From assembly GCA_002721615.1 (NCBI GenBank), contig PBKW01000011.1:75211-139210 (forward strand): a stretch of DNA of 64,000 bases. Direction: 5' to 3'. The notes below the pieces were generated by a model. The model worked only from the letters and a program-made list of their open reading frames with translations. It searched no databases and was not told where the DNA came from. Below, one piece after another: positions 44,888-54,104 of this stretch; within the stretch, counting starts at the first letter, position 1; every line of letters starts with the position of its first letter. The position numbers and the translations under genes were made by a program. This DNA is from Chloroflexota bacterium. GTDB taxonomy: Bacteria; Chloroflexota; Dehalococcoidia; Lucifugimonadales; Lucifugimonadaceae.

Positions 44888-45145
44888 ATGTCTGAAAATA
44901 AAAATGGAGCAGGTTTTTACACTGGGCTTTTTTTAGGTAGTATTGCAGGTTTAACAATGGGGATACTCTTTGCACCGAAATCTGGAGAAGAAACTAGAAG
45001 TATTATCTCTGATAAAACAAGTGATTGGAAAGAAAAAGCAGAAGAACTAAGTGAAGCCACTAAAGAAAGAATAATCTCCGCTACTAACGAAGGCAGAAAA
45101 GTAGCTGGAGAAATGAGAGATGAAGATTATTTAGAAGATATCTAA
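44888..45145 (+). CDS. YtxH-domain small envelope protein
   Basis: An 85-residue protein. GAGFYTGLFLGSIAGLTMGI is a glycine-rich transmembrane segment, followed directly by LFAPKSGEETRSII, the LLFAPxSGxETR signature of YtxH/PF12732 proteins, and an amphipathic helix ending in an acidic tail. TTAGGAGACAA before the ATG is a good ribosome-binding site. YtxH proteins are general-stress or envelope proteins without a defined activity. The gene ends with a 4-nt overlap with convergent pheA. Confidence 0.85.
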   Translation: MSENKNGAGFYTGLFLGSIAGLTMGILFAPKSGEETRSIISDKTSDWKEKAEELSEATKERIISATNEGRKVAGEMRDEDYLEDI

Positions 45146-45975
45146 AAATCATAATTAACTTTAGGATAAGAACCTAATATTTTTAATTCACTTGTATAAT
45201 TTAATATTTCATCCAACACTTTTTTCATTTCTGGATTACTCAAATTACCTTCTATATCAATAAAAAAATAATACCTTCCTAGTTGCTTTCTAGTAGGTCT
45301 CGATTCTATTTTAGTTAAGTTTATTTTTCTTATTGCAAATGGTCTAAGAACTTCAAACAAACTTCCAGGAGAATCTTTATCAAAGCTAAACACTATAGAA
45401 ATCTTTTTGTTTCCTGTAGATTCGATAGAATCTTTTTTACTTAAAATCACAAACCTTGTTATATTATTTAAATCTCCATCAATTTTTTCTTCTAATATAT
45501 TTAATTTGTTTTGCTCAGCAGCCCATTTGGGCCCTATTACAGCACCTTTCAATCCACTATTTTCTAAATCTTCTATTGCAGACATTGTGCTTAATGAAGC
45601 TACTAATCTTGCATGAGATAAATTTTGATTTATGTAATCTTTACATTGCCCTAATGGCTGTGGATGAGAAAACAAAACTTCTATTTCAGATAATTCCATT
45701 TTTGATTTAGAAAGAAGACAATTATCAATTTTTATTAAAAGTTCATTTTTGATTTTTACAGATGGAGTTTCTATAAGAAAATCTAATACCTCAACAATAG
45801 AACCATGTAAACTATTTTCTATCGGTACAATAGAATCAGTTACTTTGCCTGATTCTAATAATCCCAATGCCTCACTAAAAGTTCTACAAGGAACCCTTGA
45901 AGCTTCTGAATCATATTTATTTAAAGCAAAAGCACTATATGTACCTTCAGGACCTAAAAATGAAATTTTTCTCAT
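45142..45975 (-). CDS. pheA: Prephenate dehydratase with ACT domain
   Basis: This enzyme converts prephenate to phenylpyruvate for phenylalanine synthesis. The 277-residue protein starts KISFLGPEGTYSAFALNKY, has DSIVPIENSLHGSIVEVLDFL near residue 57, cited by VPIENSLHGS, and TRFVILSKK near 167, where the Thr-Arg-Phe is catalytic. The ACT domain follows (SLFEVLRPFAIRKINLTKIESRP, containing the ESRP phenylalanine-binding motif), so feedback inhibition is expected. It has no chorismate mutase domain. It follows the potassium genes by 10 nt with no obvious functional link. Confidence 0.95.
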   Translation of the reverse strand: MRKISFLGPEGTYSAFALNKYDSEASRVPCRTFSEALGLLESGKVTDSIVPIENSLHGSIVEVLDFLIETPSVKIKNELLIKIDNCLLSKSKMELSEIEVLFSHPQPLGQCKDYINQNLSHARLVASLSTMSAIEDLENSGLKGAVIGPKWAAEQNKLNILEEKIDGDLNNITRFVILSKKDSIESTGNKKISIVFSFDKDSPGSLFEVLRPFAIRKINLTKIESRPTRKQLGRYYFFIDIEGNLSNPEMKKVLDEILNYTSELKILGSYPKVNYDF

Positions 45976-45985
45976 TAAATACCTT

Positions 45986-46702
45986 CTAAAAATATCTATT
46001 CAATAAATTTTGATGTCTATTTGATGTACTAAGTATTAACATATCTTTATCATTCAAAACTGTATCTGAATTCACCAATTGACAATTACCATAAGAATCT
46101 ATAATTCCTAAATAAATTATCTTAAAAGGAACTCTAATTTCCAAAACTTTTTTGCCTAAAGACTTAGAGTCAGAGGAAATTTTAATAGTAAATATTGCAT
46201 TATCTGTACCTTGAATATCTAAAATGTTTATTGGTAAGGAAGGTCGTGAAATTTGATTAACTATATTAAGAATATTATCAGAAATGCCTAAAGTTTTTTG
46301 AACATCTAGAAATGAAAATAAGTCTTTATTTTCATTATTAGAAACAATACAAGTGATTTCTATATCGATTTTTTTTTCATCTTCTGAAAAATTCTCAATT
46401 ACACGTTTTACTGTTTGAGCTACAGCGAAATTATCAGCATCTTCATCAAGAGCTAAGATTAATCTAGTACATCTTTTCAAGCCAGCATTAATCAAAGTAT
46501 TTTGGTCTCTAGGATCTCCTAAAATACATAAATCAACACTTTGAGAATTTTTTGATTTCACATAATCATTCATTAGCATTACTCGATTATATGAGTTGTC
46601 AATAGCAGTCAATTCTACATCATTTCCAAGAACAACAAATTTTTTAAATATACTTACACCAATTTCCCCTAATCCAACAAGAATGACATAATCATTAATC
46701 AA
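45986..46702 (-). CDS. RCK-domain protein (TrkA_N plus TrkA_C)
   Basis: A 238-residue regulator of K+ channels or transporters. VILVGLGEIGVSIFKKFV is an intact GxGxxG Rossmann loop with ELTAIDNS (acidic end of strand 2), then DPRDQNTLINAGLKRCTRLILALD, cited by its part LINAGLKRC. The last 70 residues (FTIKISSDSKSLGKKVLEIR and on) form a TrkA_C/RCK_C domain. The start is TTG with GGAGGA 4 nt upstream, one base after the stop of the preceding gene. It is the fifth gene after ktrB, suggesting a second gating subunit. Confidence 0.8.
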   Translation of the reverse strand: MINDYVILVGLGEIGVSIFKKFVVLGNDVELTAIDNSYNRVMLMNDYVKSKNSQSVDLCILGDPRDQNTLINAGLKRCTRLILALDEDADNFAVAQTVKRVIENFSEDEKKIDIEITCIVSNNENKDLFSFLDVQKTLGISDNILNIVNQISRPSLPINILDIQGTDNAIFTIKISSDSKSLGKKVLEIRVPFKIIYLGIIDSYGNCQLVNSDTVLNDKDMLILSTSNRHQNLLNRYF

Positions 46703-46703
46703 T

Positions 46704-47099
46704 TTATCCTCCTAAAATATCAATAACATTTCCTCTAAGAAGCTCATCAGTAGATAAAACATTAAATCCAAAATCACGTTGCAATTCTGCAAAATTAGAA
46801 TCTTTTATAAAAACGAATTTATTATGTTCAGGATAAATTTGGTCTAATCTATGGATAAATAAAGAATTAAGATTATCCTTACTAGAAGAAACAATAAATA
46901 AATCAAAATGATCAAATGTAGAAAAGTCTATATCTGAAAAATTATTAAAATTAAATAAAATTAACTCACATTTTTCAATCAAATCATTATAAATATATTT
47001 TTCATCATTTTTTACCAAAAATACAATCTTATGATCATCAAAATTAAATATATTTGAAAGTAATCTGATATTCTCCAATCCAAAAATTAAAATTCTCAT
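46704..47099 (-). CDS. Degenerate RCK_N-like Rossmann protein
   Basis: A 131-residue protein that looks like a lone TrkA_N domain: RILIFGLENIRLLSNIF, KIVFLVKNDEKYI, FDLFIVSSSKDNLNSLFIH and FVFIKDSNFAELQRDFGFNVL follow the strand/helix order of RCK_N. The nucleotide loop reads GLENIR, lacking the second and third glycines of GxGxxG, and there is no RCK_C domain. It is joined to the complete RCK gene downstream by TAA A TTG. I infer it may pair with that protein like the two tandem halves of E. coli TrkA. Sequence divergence leaves this uncertain. Confidence 0.6.
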   Translation of the reverse strand: MRILIFGLENIRLLSNIFNFDDHKIVFLVKNDEKYIYNDLIEKCELILFNFNNFSDIDFSTFDHFDLFIVSSSKDNLNSLFIHRLDQIYPEHNKFVFIKDSNFAELQRDFGFNVLSTDELLRGNVIDILGG

Positions 47100-47108
47100 T
47101 TTTAAAAC

Positions 47109-47549
47109 CTAAATATTTTTTTGATGCTTCCAAATTAACAGACTACACCTATTTCCAAGCAATATATCTTCAATTCTATTCTGGGATAATAAAACCTTTT
47201 GATTTCTTTTATTAAAAATTAGTTCAAAAGGAATTACTAGTAAATCAGGACTTTCTTGAATTAAAAAAGAAGATATAACACTATTCAAATCTCTAGACTG
47301 AGGATTTTCCAATTTTAACCTTCTTCCTTCTTTTAATTTCGAATTTTTTGCAAAATTTCTTAATTGCTCATCAGCTTGAATATTCAAATCATTTATAGAT
47401 GCATCTTCTGGAAAGTTCCTAGAAATAATCTTAGGTCTAATTGCAATTAAAGAGCCCCTAGAAGATCTTACAAGATCCCCCATTTCCTCAGCCAAAACAT
47501 CATCATGAGAGGAATCCCCTAAAATCACTAAAATTTTATCAAACAACAT
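47109..47549 (-). CDS. Universal-stress-protein-like (UspA fold)
   Basis: The 146-residue product opens MLFDKILVILGDSSHDDVLA, has DLLVIPFELIF near residue 110 and ends in ILLGNRCSLLIWKHQ, matching the Usp order of strand, DxS loop and C-terminal GS.x2.vl..... strand. The ATP-binding G-2x-G-9x-G(S/T) motif is not clear, so it may not bind ATP. Its position between ktrA and the RCK genes suggests a regulatory subunit of potassium uptake, as Usp domains are fused or linked to several ion transporters. That role is inferred. Confidence 0.65.
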   Translation of the reverse strand: MLFDKILVILGDSSHDDVLAEEMGDLVRSSRGSLIAIRPKIISRNFPEDASINDLNIQADEQLRNFAKNSKLKEGRRLKLENPQSRDLNSVISSFLIQESPDLLVIPFELIFNKRNQKVLLSQNRIEDILLGNRCSLLIWKHQKNI

Positions 47550-47559
47550 AAAACACTAC

Positions 47560-48243
47560 CTAGATTTCATTTTCTAAGCTTTGAGTACCTATTACTCTTA
47601 CTACTCTATCATCTGTACCAGCTATTAATAAAATATCATCATTTATAAATTTTTCATCTTCATCAGGGTTCAAAATCACATCATCTCTTCTTTGAATAGC
47701 TAAAATCACAACCCCATATTTATCTCTAGCATTACTAAATCCACTATCTTTCAAAGAATGACCAACATATTTTATTGGAACTTGAACTCTACTTATGCCA
47801 AACGAAGATGTTAATTCCAAATATTGTTCAACACCTGGGAGGAATAAATCATGAGCTAAACTAGCACCCCCATCTTTTTCAGGAAAAACTGTTTTTGATG
47901 CCCCTATTCTCTTTAATGTTTCTCCATGTAATTCACTCTGAGCTCTAGAAACTATTACAGGAATTTCCAAATCTCTTAATAGTACTGTAACCATTATAGA
48001 AGCCTCTGTATTTCTTCCAATAGCTACAATAGCATATTGAAAATTATCAACTCCTAATTCTTTTAAAGTCACCTCATCAGTAGCATCAGCTTTCACAGCA
48101 TGAGTAACTACTCCAGTTAATGCTTGTACTTTTCTATCATCAAGATCTATTGCCATTACATCATGACCTAGCTGATATAAAGTCATTGCTGCTCTGGTGC
48201 CAAATCTTCCTAACCCTATTACAACTATTTGCCTACTAGCCAA
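47560..48243 (-). CDS. ktrA: Potassium uptake regulatory protein KtrA/TrkA type
   Basis: A 227-residue RCK protein that forms a ring under KtrB and gates it with ATP/ADP or NAD(H). QIVVIGLGRFGTRAAMTLYQ gives the GxGxxG loop, DVMAIDLDDRKVQAL the acidic strand-2 end, and HAVKADATDEVTLKELGV the classic KtrA block. The RCK_C domain begins near residue 138 (RVQVPIKYVGHSLKDSGF) and ends VRVIGTQS. It lies 21 nt after ktrB on the minus strand. Confidence 0.9.
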   Translation of the reverse strand: MASRQIVVIGLGRFGTRAAMTLYQLGHDVMAIDLDDRKVQALTGVVTHAVKADATDEVTLKELGVDNFQYAIVAIGRNTEASIMVTVLLRDLEIPVIVSRAQSELHGETLKRIGASKTVFPEKDGGASLAHDLFLPGVEQYLELTSSFGISRVQVPIKYVGHSLKDSGFSNARDKYGVVILAIQRRDDVILNPDEDEKFINDDILLIAGTDDRVVRVIGTQSLENEI

Positions 48244-48264
48244 CTTATTTCACCTAAATACCAA

Positions 48265-49722
48265 TTAACCAATTCTTATTTTTTCTTCAGATAAACTATA
48301 ATTTGAATCTCTAGAATTTGTTAGAAGGAAAACTAAAACTAAACTACTCAATCTACCTAAAAACATTGCTGAAATCAATAAATATTTACTTAACACTGAT
48401 ACTTCTGAAGTAATCCCTGTACTTAAACCTGTAGTTGTAAAAGCTGAAATTACATCAAAAACAATTTTATCAAATTGTATCTCATTATTTAATAAAGTTA
48501 TAAAAAATATATATATTAGAATCATTAATCCCAAAATAATAATAATTACTATTGAATGATTAATAGTTTCTTGTGAAATTTGTTTTTTCCAAATAGTAAC
48601 TGTTCTCTTTCCTTTTAAAAAAGATATAACTGATAAAGCTAATACAACAAACGTAGTAATTTTCACTCCACCTGCTACTGAAGCAGGAGCACCTCCAATA
48701 AACATTAAAATTTCAGTGACTAATAGAGTAAATCCTGATGCTTCAGCATAATTAAATGTACTAAAACCCGCAGATCTAGATGTAATAGAGCCAAAAAAAC
48801 TATTAACAATTTTATTATTTAAATCCATATTTCCTATAGTTTTTGGATTTAAAAATTCTCCAGAAAAAACTAATAAAAATCCTAAAAATATTAATATCAA
48901 ATAACCTAGAAGAATCAATTTAGTTTCTAAAAACAATTTTAATCTAAATTTAAATTTTCCAACTCTTCTATGATGCACTAGATCACTTAAAACAAAATAT
49001 CCTAATCCACCAATAATTATTAAAATTGAAAAAACAGTCAATATCATAGGTTTATATTTGAATAATGTTAAACTTTCACTACCTACAATACTTAAAGTTT
49101 CAAATCCAGCATTATTAAAAGCAGAAACAGAATGGAATACACTCAACCATATCATCTGACCTATAGAAAATTCATCAAACTCTTTAACCATAAAAGAAAA
49201 GAAAAAGAAAAAAACAATTGAACCAATTATCTGAAAAATTAATGTTAAAAATACTACATTTAAAACTAATGAGGTGAGATCTGATAAACCTTGAGATCTA
49301 ATTTCTTCCCTAATTAATAATAAATTCTGAAAACCCACCTTTTGACCCATTATCAAAATAAGAAATGCTGCACTAGTGGTAATTCCCAAGCCTCCAATAA
49401 AAATCAACATAACAATTATCAATTCTCCAAAAAATGACCACGTTGAACCAGTATCTAAAACAACTAATCCAGTTACCGTAACAGCAGAAGTAGATGTAAA
49501 AAGTGCATCTACAAATGAAACATTAATATCACTTAACTGAGAAATTGGTAAAAAAAGTAAAAATGCACCTAAAAAAATTAAGAATAGAAAGCCATATACC
49601 ACCAACATTAAAGATGAAGGACCCCTAAAAACAGATTTTCTCTTCTTGATTTTAAAATTTATAGAAGAAATTTCTGAATTCCTAGGAGTTAAAAGTACTC
49701 TATTTTTTGATTGTCTCTCCAA
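48265..49722 (-). CDS. ktrB: Potassium uptake membrane subunit KtrB/TrkH type
   Basis: The K+-conducting subunit of a Ktr/Trk system. The 485-residue polytopic protein has four P-loops, each with the filter glycine: TSAVTVTGLVV near residue 83, SAFNNAGFETL near 202, TSRSAGFSTF near 313 and SAFTTTGLSTGI near 425. The interrupted helix characteristic of gating follows the third loop (GGAPASVAGGVKITTF). The start is TTG at 49722. A cytosolic, basic N terminus of 30 residues precedes the first span. Upstream 49723-49835 is a divergent spacer shared with the protease gene. Confidence 0.92.
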   Translation of the reverse strand: MERQSKNRVLLTPRNSEISSINFKIKKRKSVFRGPSSLMLVVYGFLFLIFLGAFLLFLPISQLSDINVSFVDALFTSTSAVTVTGLVVLDTGSTWSFFGELIIVMLIFIGGLGITTSAAFLILIMGQKVGFQNLLLIREEIRSQGLSDLTSLVLNVVFLTLIFQIIGSIVFFFFFSFMVKEFDEFSIGQMIWLSVFHSVSAFNNAGFETLSIVGSESLTLFKYKPMILTVFSILIIIGGLGYFVLSDLVHHRRVGKFKFRLKLFLETKLILLGYLILIFLGFLLVFSGEFLNPKTIGNMDLNNKIVNSFFGSITSRSAGFSTFNYAEASGFTLLVTEILMFIGGAPASVAGGVKITTFVVLALSVISFLKGKRTVTIWKKQISQETINHSIVIIIILGLMILIYIFFITLLNNEIQFDKIVFDVISAFTTTGLSTGITSEVSVLSKYLLISAMFLGRLSSLVLVFLLTNSRDSNYSLSEEKIRIG

Positions 49723-49835
49723 TGATCATTCCAAAATTTTTATTATTGTCAAATAGGATTTATAATTATATATATAAAAACAATTATAAAATTTTCTCTA
49801 TCTTTTACTCTATTCAAAATTTTATAAAAATTACA

Positions 49836-50915
49836 ATGTTAAAAAACTATTTTTATATCTTTTTAATAACTATTTTCACATTAATACTTGTTAATTGTTC
49901 TTCAAAAGAAGTAGAAAATGAAGAAATTCTATCTACAGAAATTATAGAAGAAGAAACAATTATTTTACCTAGTTTAAATAAAGTAATCACAAAAATTTCA
50001 CCTTCTGTAGTCGCAATAAATATATCAACAATCGAGAGAGATTTTTTTCTCCGTCAAAGAACACAAACTGCAGATGGATCTGGTGTAATAATCACTGAAG
50101 ATGGATTTATAGTTACTAACGATCATGTTATTTCAAAAGCTAATACTATCTCTGTAACTCTACAAAATGGAAATATTTATGAGGCTTCAGTAGTAGGCAA
50201 ATTTCCAAGTAGTGATATAGCTCTATTAAAAATTCCTATTAATGACTTACAACCACTCTCTTTCTCCGAAGACAATAGTCTTAAAACTGGAGATTGGGTT
50301 ATAGCTTTAGGTAATGCTTTTGGTTTAGAAGGTGGCCCTACAGTAACTCTGGGAATAGTAAGTGCATTAAATAGAAGCATTAAAACAGAATCGGGAATGA
50401 TCCTAACTGATATGATTCAAACTGATGCTGCAATCAACCAAGGAAACTCTGGAGGACCCTTAGTAAATTTACGAGGAGAACTAGTAGGATTAAATACAAT
50501 TTTGTTAAGTAGAGCTGAAGGAATTGGGTTTGCCATAAGTTCTTACCTAGTTAAAAGATATACAGATGATTTGATGAAATTTGGTGAAGTTATTGTTCCT
50601 TGGTTAGGGATGGAGTTAGGAACTCTAACAAAAGAACAAGCAAAAACATATTGTGAATGGGGATATAAAACTTGTGAATATAAAACTATAGATGGAATTT
50701 TAATCATGGAAGTTGAAGAAAATTCACCTTCTTTTGAAACTGGAATTAAAGCTGGAGATATAATTACACATGTAGAATCAGAACCAGTAAAATCAACCAG
50801 GGAATTTTATAGCAGATTGTGGAGTTACAAACTGGGAAGCTCCATAAATTTAAAAGGCAAAAGACAAAAAAAAGATGTTTCCTTTAACATAAAATTAATT
50901 AAGAGGAATGACTAA
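49836..50915 (+). CDS. HtrA/DegP-type serine protease, predicted lipoprotein
   Basis: A trypsin-fold quality-control protease with one PDZ domain, predicted to be anchored outside the cytoplasmic membrane. From the ATG at 49836 the 359-residue protein has a signal peptide ending LILVNC, a lipobox with Cys21. Its -1 residue is Asn rather than Gly/Ala/Ser. An acidic linker follows, then catalytic His97 (TNDHVI), Asp127 (SSDIALL) and Ser205 (GNSGGPL). The PDZ domain spans about 260-355 (ILIMEVEENSPSFETGIKAG, DIITHVE). The open frame extends to 49707, but that start lies inside ktrB and would bury the signal peptide. Confidence 0.88.
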   Translation: MLKNYFYIFLITIFTLILVNCSSKEVENEEILSTEIIEEETIILPSLNKVITKISPSVVAINISTIERDFFLRQRTQTADGSGVIITEDGFIVTNDHVISKANTISVTLQNGNIYEASVVGKFPSSDIALLKIPINDLQPLSFSEDNSLKTGDWVIALGNAFGLEGGPTVTLGIVSALNRSIKTESGMILTDMIQTDAAINQGNSGGPLVNLRGELVGLNTILLSRAEGIGFAISSYLVKRYTDDLMKFGEVIVPWLGMELGTLTKEQAKTYCEWGYKTCEYKTIDGILIMEVEENSPSFETGIKAGDIITHVESEPVKSTREFYSRLWSYKLGSSINLKGKRQKKDVSFNIKLIKRND

Positions 50916-50916
50916 T

Positions 50917-53900
50917 TCATTTTTTCAAAACAGATAAATTTACTATTTCTCCAGAAATTTTTCCAGAAATCAAATTTTCACTATCCTCAACATATTCTGA
51001 GAATAGCAGAGAATATGCCAAAATCTGTTCTGATATATATTGATAATGGCTCATAAAAGATTCTTTCATTTTTTCATTACAAAAAATTTCAACTTCTACT
51101 TTATCTGTGACTTCTAAATTTGAATCTCTTCGAATATTTTGAATTAATCTTACGAGATCTCTAGCTAATCCTTCTGATTCTAATTCAGGAGAAATGTTTA
51201 AATCTAGTTTCACAAATACATTAAAATCCAAAACTTTCTGGATTCCTTTTTCTTCACTAGATATAGGGTCGAGATTGAATTCATTTTCTTCCAAAATATA
51301 ACCTTCAATTACTATTTTTCCTTCATCATCCTGCTCCCATCTTCCTTCTCTAGCAGCAATAATACATTTTTGCACATCATGACCCAGTTTAGGCCCTAAT
51401 ACACGTGGGTTTAATTTCAGATTATAACCATCTAAAGAATATGACTCTTTTAAATAAATTATTTCCTTCGAATTTATTTCTTCCTTGATTAAATCTTCAA
51501 ATTCATCTAACCAATTAACATCTAAATCTGGTGAAATAATAGTTACTGACTTAATAGGCTGTCTTACTCTAAGGTTATTAATTTTTCTAATAGATAGTGC
51601 TACTGATACAATCTGTCTCACTAAATCCATTTTCTCGATTAAATCATTTTGTTCTTCAAAACTATCTACTAATGGCCAATCTTGCAAATGAACACTCTTC
51701 TCATTAGTAATTTTCTGGTAAGCATATTCAGAAATCAAAGGTAAAAATGGAGATAGCACTTTAAAAAAATTCTTAAGCACAGTATATAAAGTATTATATG
51801 CACTTAATACTTCAGGACTCTTAGTACTATCCCAAAATCTTGGCCTACTTCTCCTAATATACCAATTGTTTAAAACATCTATAAAGTCAGAAATTTTTGA
51901 ACATGCCTCTGTGATTTCATAAGTTTCCATATGAAAATTCACATCTTCAATCAATTTTCTAGTTTTTCCTAAAATATATTTATCAATTAAAACATCAGAA
52001 GTTTTTATTTCTTGTCCCTTAATTCCCTCAAGGTTCGAATAGAGTATAAAAAAATATAAGGAATTCCAAACTGGTACTATAACTTTCCTTAATGCTGTTT
52101 CTATACCAGAACCTTTTCTATCAATTTCTAAGTTATGTCCCTTTAAAATTGGAGATGATACAAGAAACCACCTAAGTGCATCAGAACCATATTTGTTCCA
52201 AACATCTTCTGGAGAAGGATAGTTCCTTAATCTCTTAGAAAGTTTTGACCCTGTCTCATCTACAACCACTCCATGGCCTATGGCATTCTTGAAAGGATGA
52301 CTGTCAAACAAAGCGGTACTTAAAACCATAAGTGTATAAAACCAACCTCTTGTTTGTGCAATATATTCAACAATAAAATCTGCAGGAAAATGAGAATCAA
52401 ACCATTCTTTATTTTCAAAAGGGTAATGAACCTGAGCAAATGGCATAGATCCTGATTCAAACCAACAATCCAAAACTTCTTCTACCCTAATCATCTTGCT
52501 TTTACCAGAAGGATCATCGGGATTAGGACGAGTAAGATCATCAATCGCTGGCCTGTGTAAATCTTTAGGTTTTACACCGAAATCTTTCTCTATTTCTTCT
52601 AAACTTCCATACACATCAATCCTAGGGTACTTAGGATTATCACTTTTCCAAACTGGAATAGGAGTTCCCCAAAATCTATTTCTACTAATTGACCAATCTC
52701 TTGCTCCTGATAACCATCTACCAAATGCTCCATCTTTAATATGGTTAGGAATCCAATTTATTTGTTGGTTTAACTCAGCCATTCTATCTCTAAATTTTGT
52801 TACTTCGACAAACCAAGAATTGACAGCTTTATAAATTAAAGGTTCATCTGTTCTCCAACTATGAGGATAACTATGAGAATATTCTTCATGTTTAAATAAA
52901 ATATTTCTAGAATCTAAATTTTTAATGATCTCTTTATTTGCATCAAACACCAACATTCCTTCATAATCTGAAATTTCAGCAGTGAATTTTCCCCTTGAGT
53001 CTACTGGGCTTTTGACAGGGATACCATGTGATTCGCAAACAATTTGATCATCTTCTCCAAAACCAGGTGCCATATGAACAATTCCTGTACCTTCTTCAGT
53101 ATTAACAAAGTCAGCTTCAAGAATTTTGAATGCATTTTCAGTATCTAAAAAATAGTCAAAAATTGGCTTATAAGTTTTTCCTATAAGAATTTCTCCCTTA
53201 ATAGTTTTTATTTTTTCCATTCCTTCTAATTCATTTTTATATTTTTCTACAGTATTTTCTGCTATCAATAAATAATCATTTCCATTTGAAAAAATTGAAT
53301 AAGAAATATCTTGGCCTACAGCTAATGCAAGGTTTGAAGGCAATGTCCAAGGAGTTGTAGTCCATACCAAAACATCAACAGAATCTCCTAAATCAGAATC
53401 ATTCAAAGAAAACTTTACAGTTACAGCAGGATCAATTCTTTCTCTATATGAATCATCTAGTCTAGTTTCAAAATTTGACAGTGGAGTTTCTGCTTTCCAA
53501 GAATAAGGCATAACTTTTGCTTTTTCATAAATTAAACCTTGATCCCAAAGTTTCTTGAATGCCCAAATTACAGATTCCATATAATTAAGATCCAAAGTTT
53601 TGTAATCATTTCGAAAATCCACCCACCTAGCTTGCCTATTAACTGTAGCCTCCCATTCTTTAGTGTATTTCATCACAGATTCTCTACAATGATCATTAAA
53701 TTTTTTTACTCCAAAATTTATTACTTCCGATCTTCCGCTTAAACCTAATTCTTTTTCTGACTCCATCTCTGCAGGCAAACCATGACAATCCCACCCAAAT
53801 CTTCTATCTACTCTTTTACCAATCATTGTTTGATATCTAGGAATAATATCCTTAACAAAACCAGTTAATAAATGTCCATAATGAGGTAATCCATTAGCAA

Positions 53901-54072
53901 AAGGAGGACCATCATAAAAAACATATTCATTATTATCAGATCTATGGTTAACAGATTTTTTGAATATATCTTCTTTTTGCCAAAAATTTAAAATCTCTAA
54001 TTCTATTTGAGAAAAATTAGGTTTGGGATCTAAATCAAAATAATATTTTTCTTGCTTCTTTTTTTCTGTCAT
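50917..54072 (-). CDS. ileS: Isoleucyl-tRNA synthetase, type 2 (IleS2-like)
   Basis: Class I synthetase charging tRNA-Ile. The 1051-residue protein has HYGH at residues 64-67 (HIGH motif), the CP1 editing domain (VLVWTTTPWTLPSNLALAVG), WFVEVTKFRDRM, WDCHGLPAEME, RDWSISRNRFWGTPIP and KLSKR near 610 in place of KMSKS. The HYGH/KLSKR pair and length mark the eukaryote-like IleS2 form, known for low sensitivity to mupirocin. The C terminus lacks the zinc cysteines of IleS1. It is the last gene after moaD-like and thpR, 32 nt from thpR. Confidence 0.95.
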   Translation of the reverse strand: MTEKKKQEKYYFDLDPKPNFSQIELEILNFWQKEDIFKKSVNHRSDNNEYVFYDGPPFANGLPHYGHLLTGFVKDIIPRYQTMIGKRVDRRFGWDCHGLPAEMESEKELGLSGRSEVINFGVKKFNDHCRESVMKYTKEWEATVNRQARWVDFRNDYKTLDLNYMESVIWAFKKLWDQGLIYEKAKVMPYSWKAETPLSNFETRLDDSYRERIDPAVTVKFSLNDSDLGDSVDVLVWTTTPWTLPSNLALAVGQDISYSIFSNGNDYLLIAENTVEKYKNELEGMEKIKTIKGEILIGKTYKPIFDYFLDTENAFKILEADFVNTEEGTGIVHMAPGFGEDDQIVCESHGIPVKSPVDSRGKFTAEISDYEGMLVFDANKEIIKNLDSRNILFKHEEYSHSYPHSWRTDEPLIYKAVNSWFVEVTKFRDRMAELNQQINWIPNHIKDGAFGRWLSGARDWSISRNRFWGTPIPVWKSDNPKYPRIDVYGSLEEIEKDFGVKPKDLHRPAIDDLTRPNPDDPSGKSKMIRVEEVLDCWFESGSMPFAQVHYPFENKEWFDSHFPADFIVEYIAQTRGWFYTLMVLSTALFDSHPFKNAIGHGVVVDETGSKLSKRLRNYPSPEDVWNKYGSDALRWFLVSSPILKGHNLEIDRKGSGIETALRKVIVPVWNSLYFFILYSNLEGIKGQEIKTSDVLIDKYILGKTRKLIEDVNFHMETYEITEACSKISDFIDVLNNWYIRRSRPRFWDSTKSPEVLSAYNTLYTVLKNFFKVLSPFLPLISEYAYQKITNEKSVHLQDWPLVDSFEEQNDLIEKMDLVRQIVSVALSIRKINNLRVRQPIKSVTIISPDLDVNWLDEFEDLIKEEINSKEIIYLKESYSLDGYNLKLNPRVLGPKLGHDVQKCIIAAREGRWEQDDEGKIVIEGYILEENEFNLDPISSEEKGIQKVLDFNVFVKLDLNISPELESEGLARDLVRLIQNIRRDSNLEVTDKVEVEIFCNEKMKESFMSHYQYISEQILAYSLLFSEYVEDSENLISGKISGEIVNLSVLKK

Positions 54073-54104
54073 TATTAGATTTTCATATTTTATATTTTGT
54101 CATT

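Noticed and set aside
49707-49835. Upstream extension of the HtrA-like protease to 49707
   Set aside because: It would place 43 residues before a signal peptide and overlap the start of the divergent ktrB; the ATG at 49836 gives a proper lipoprotein signal.
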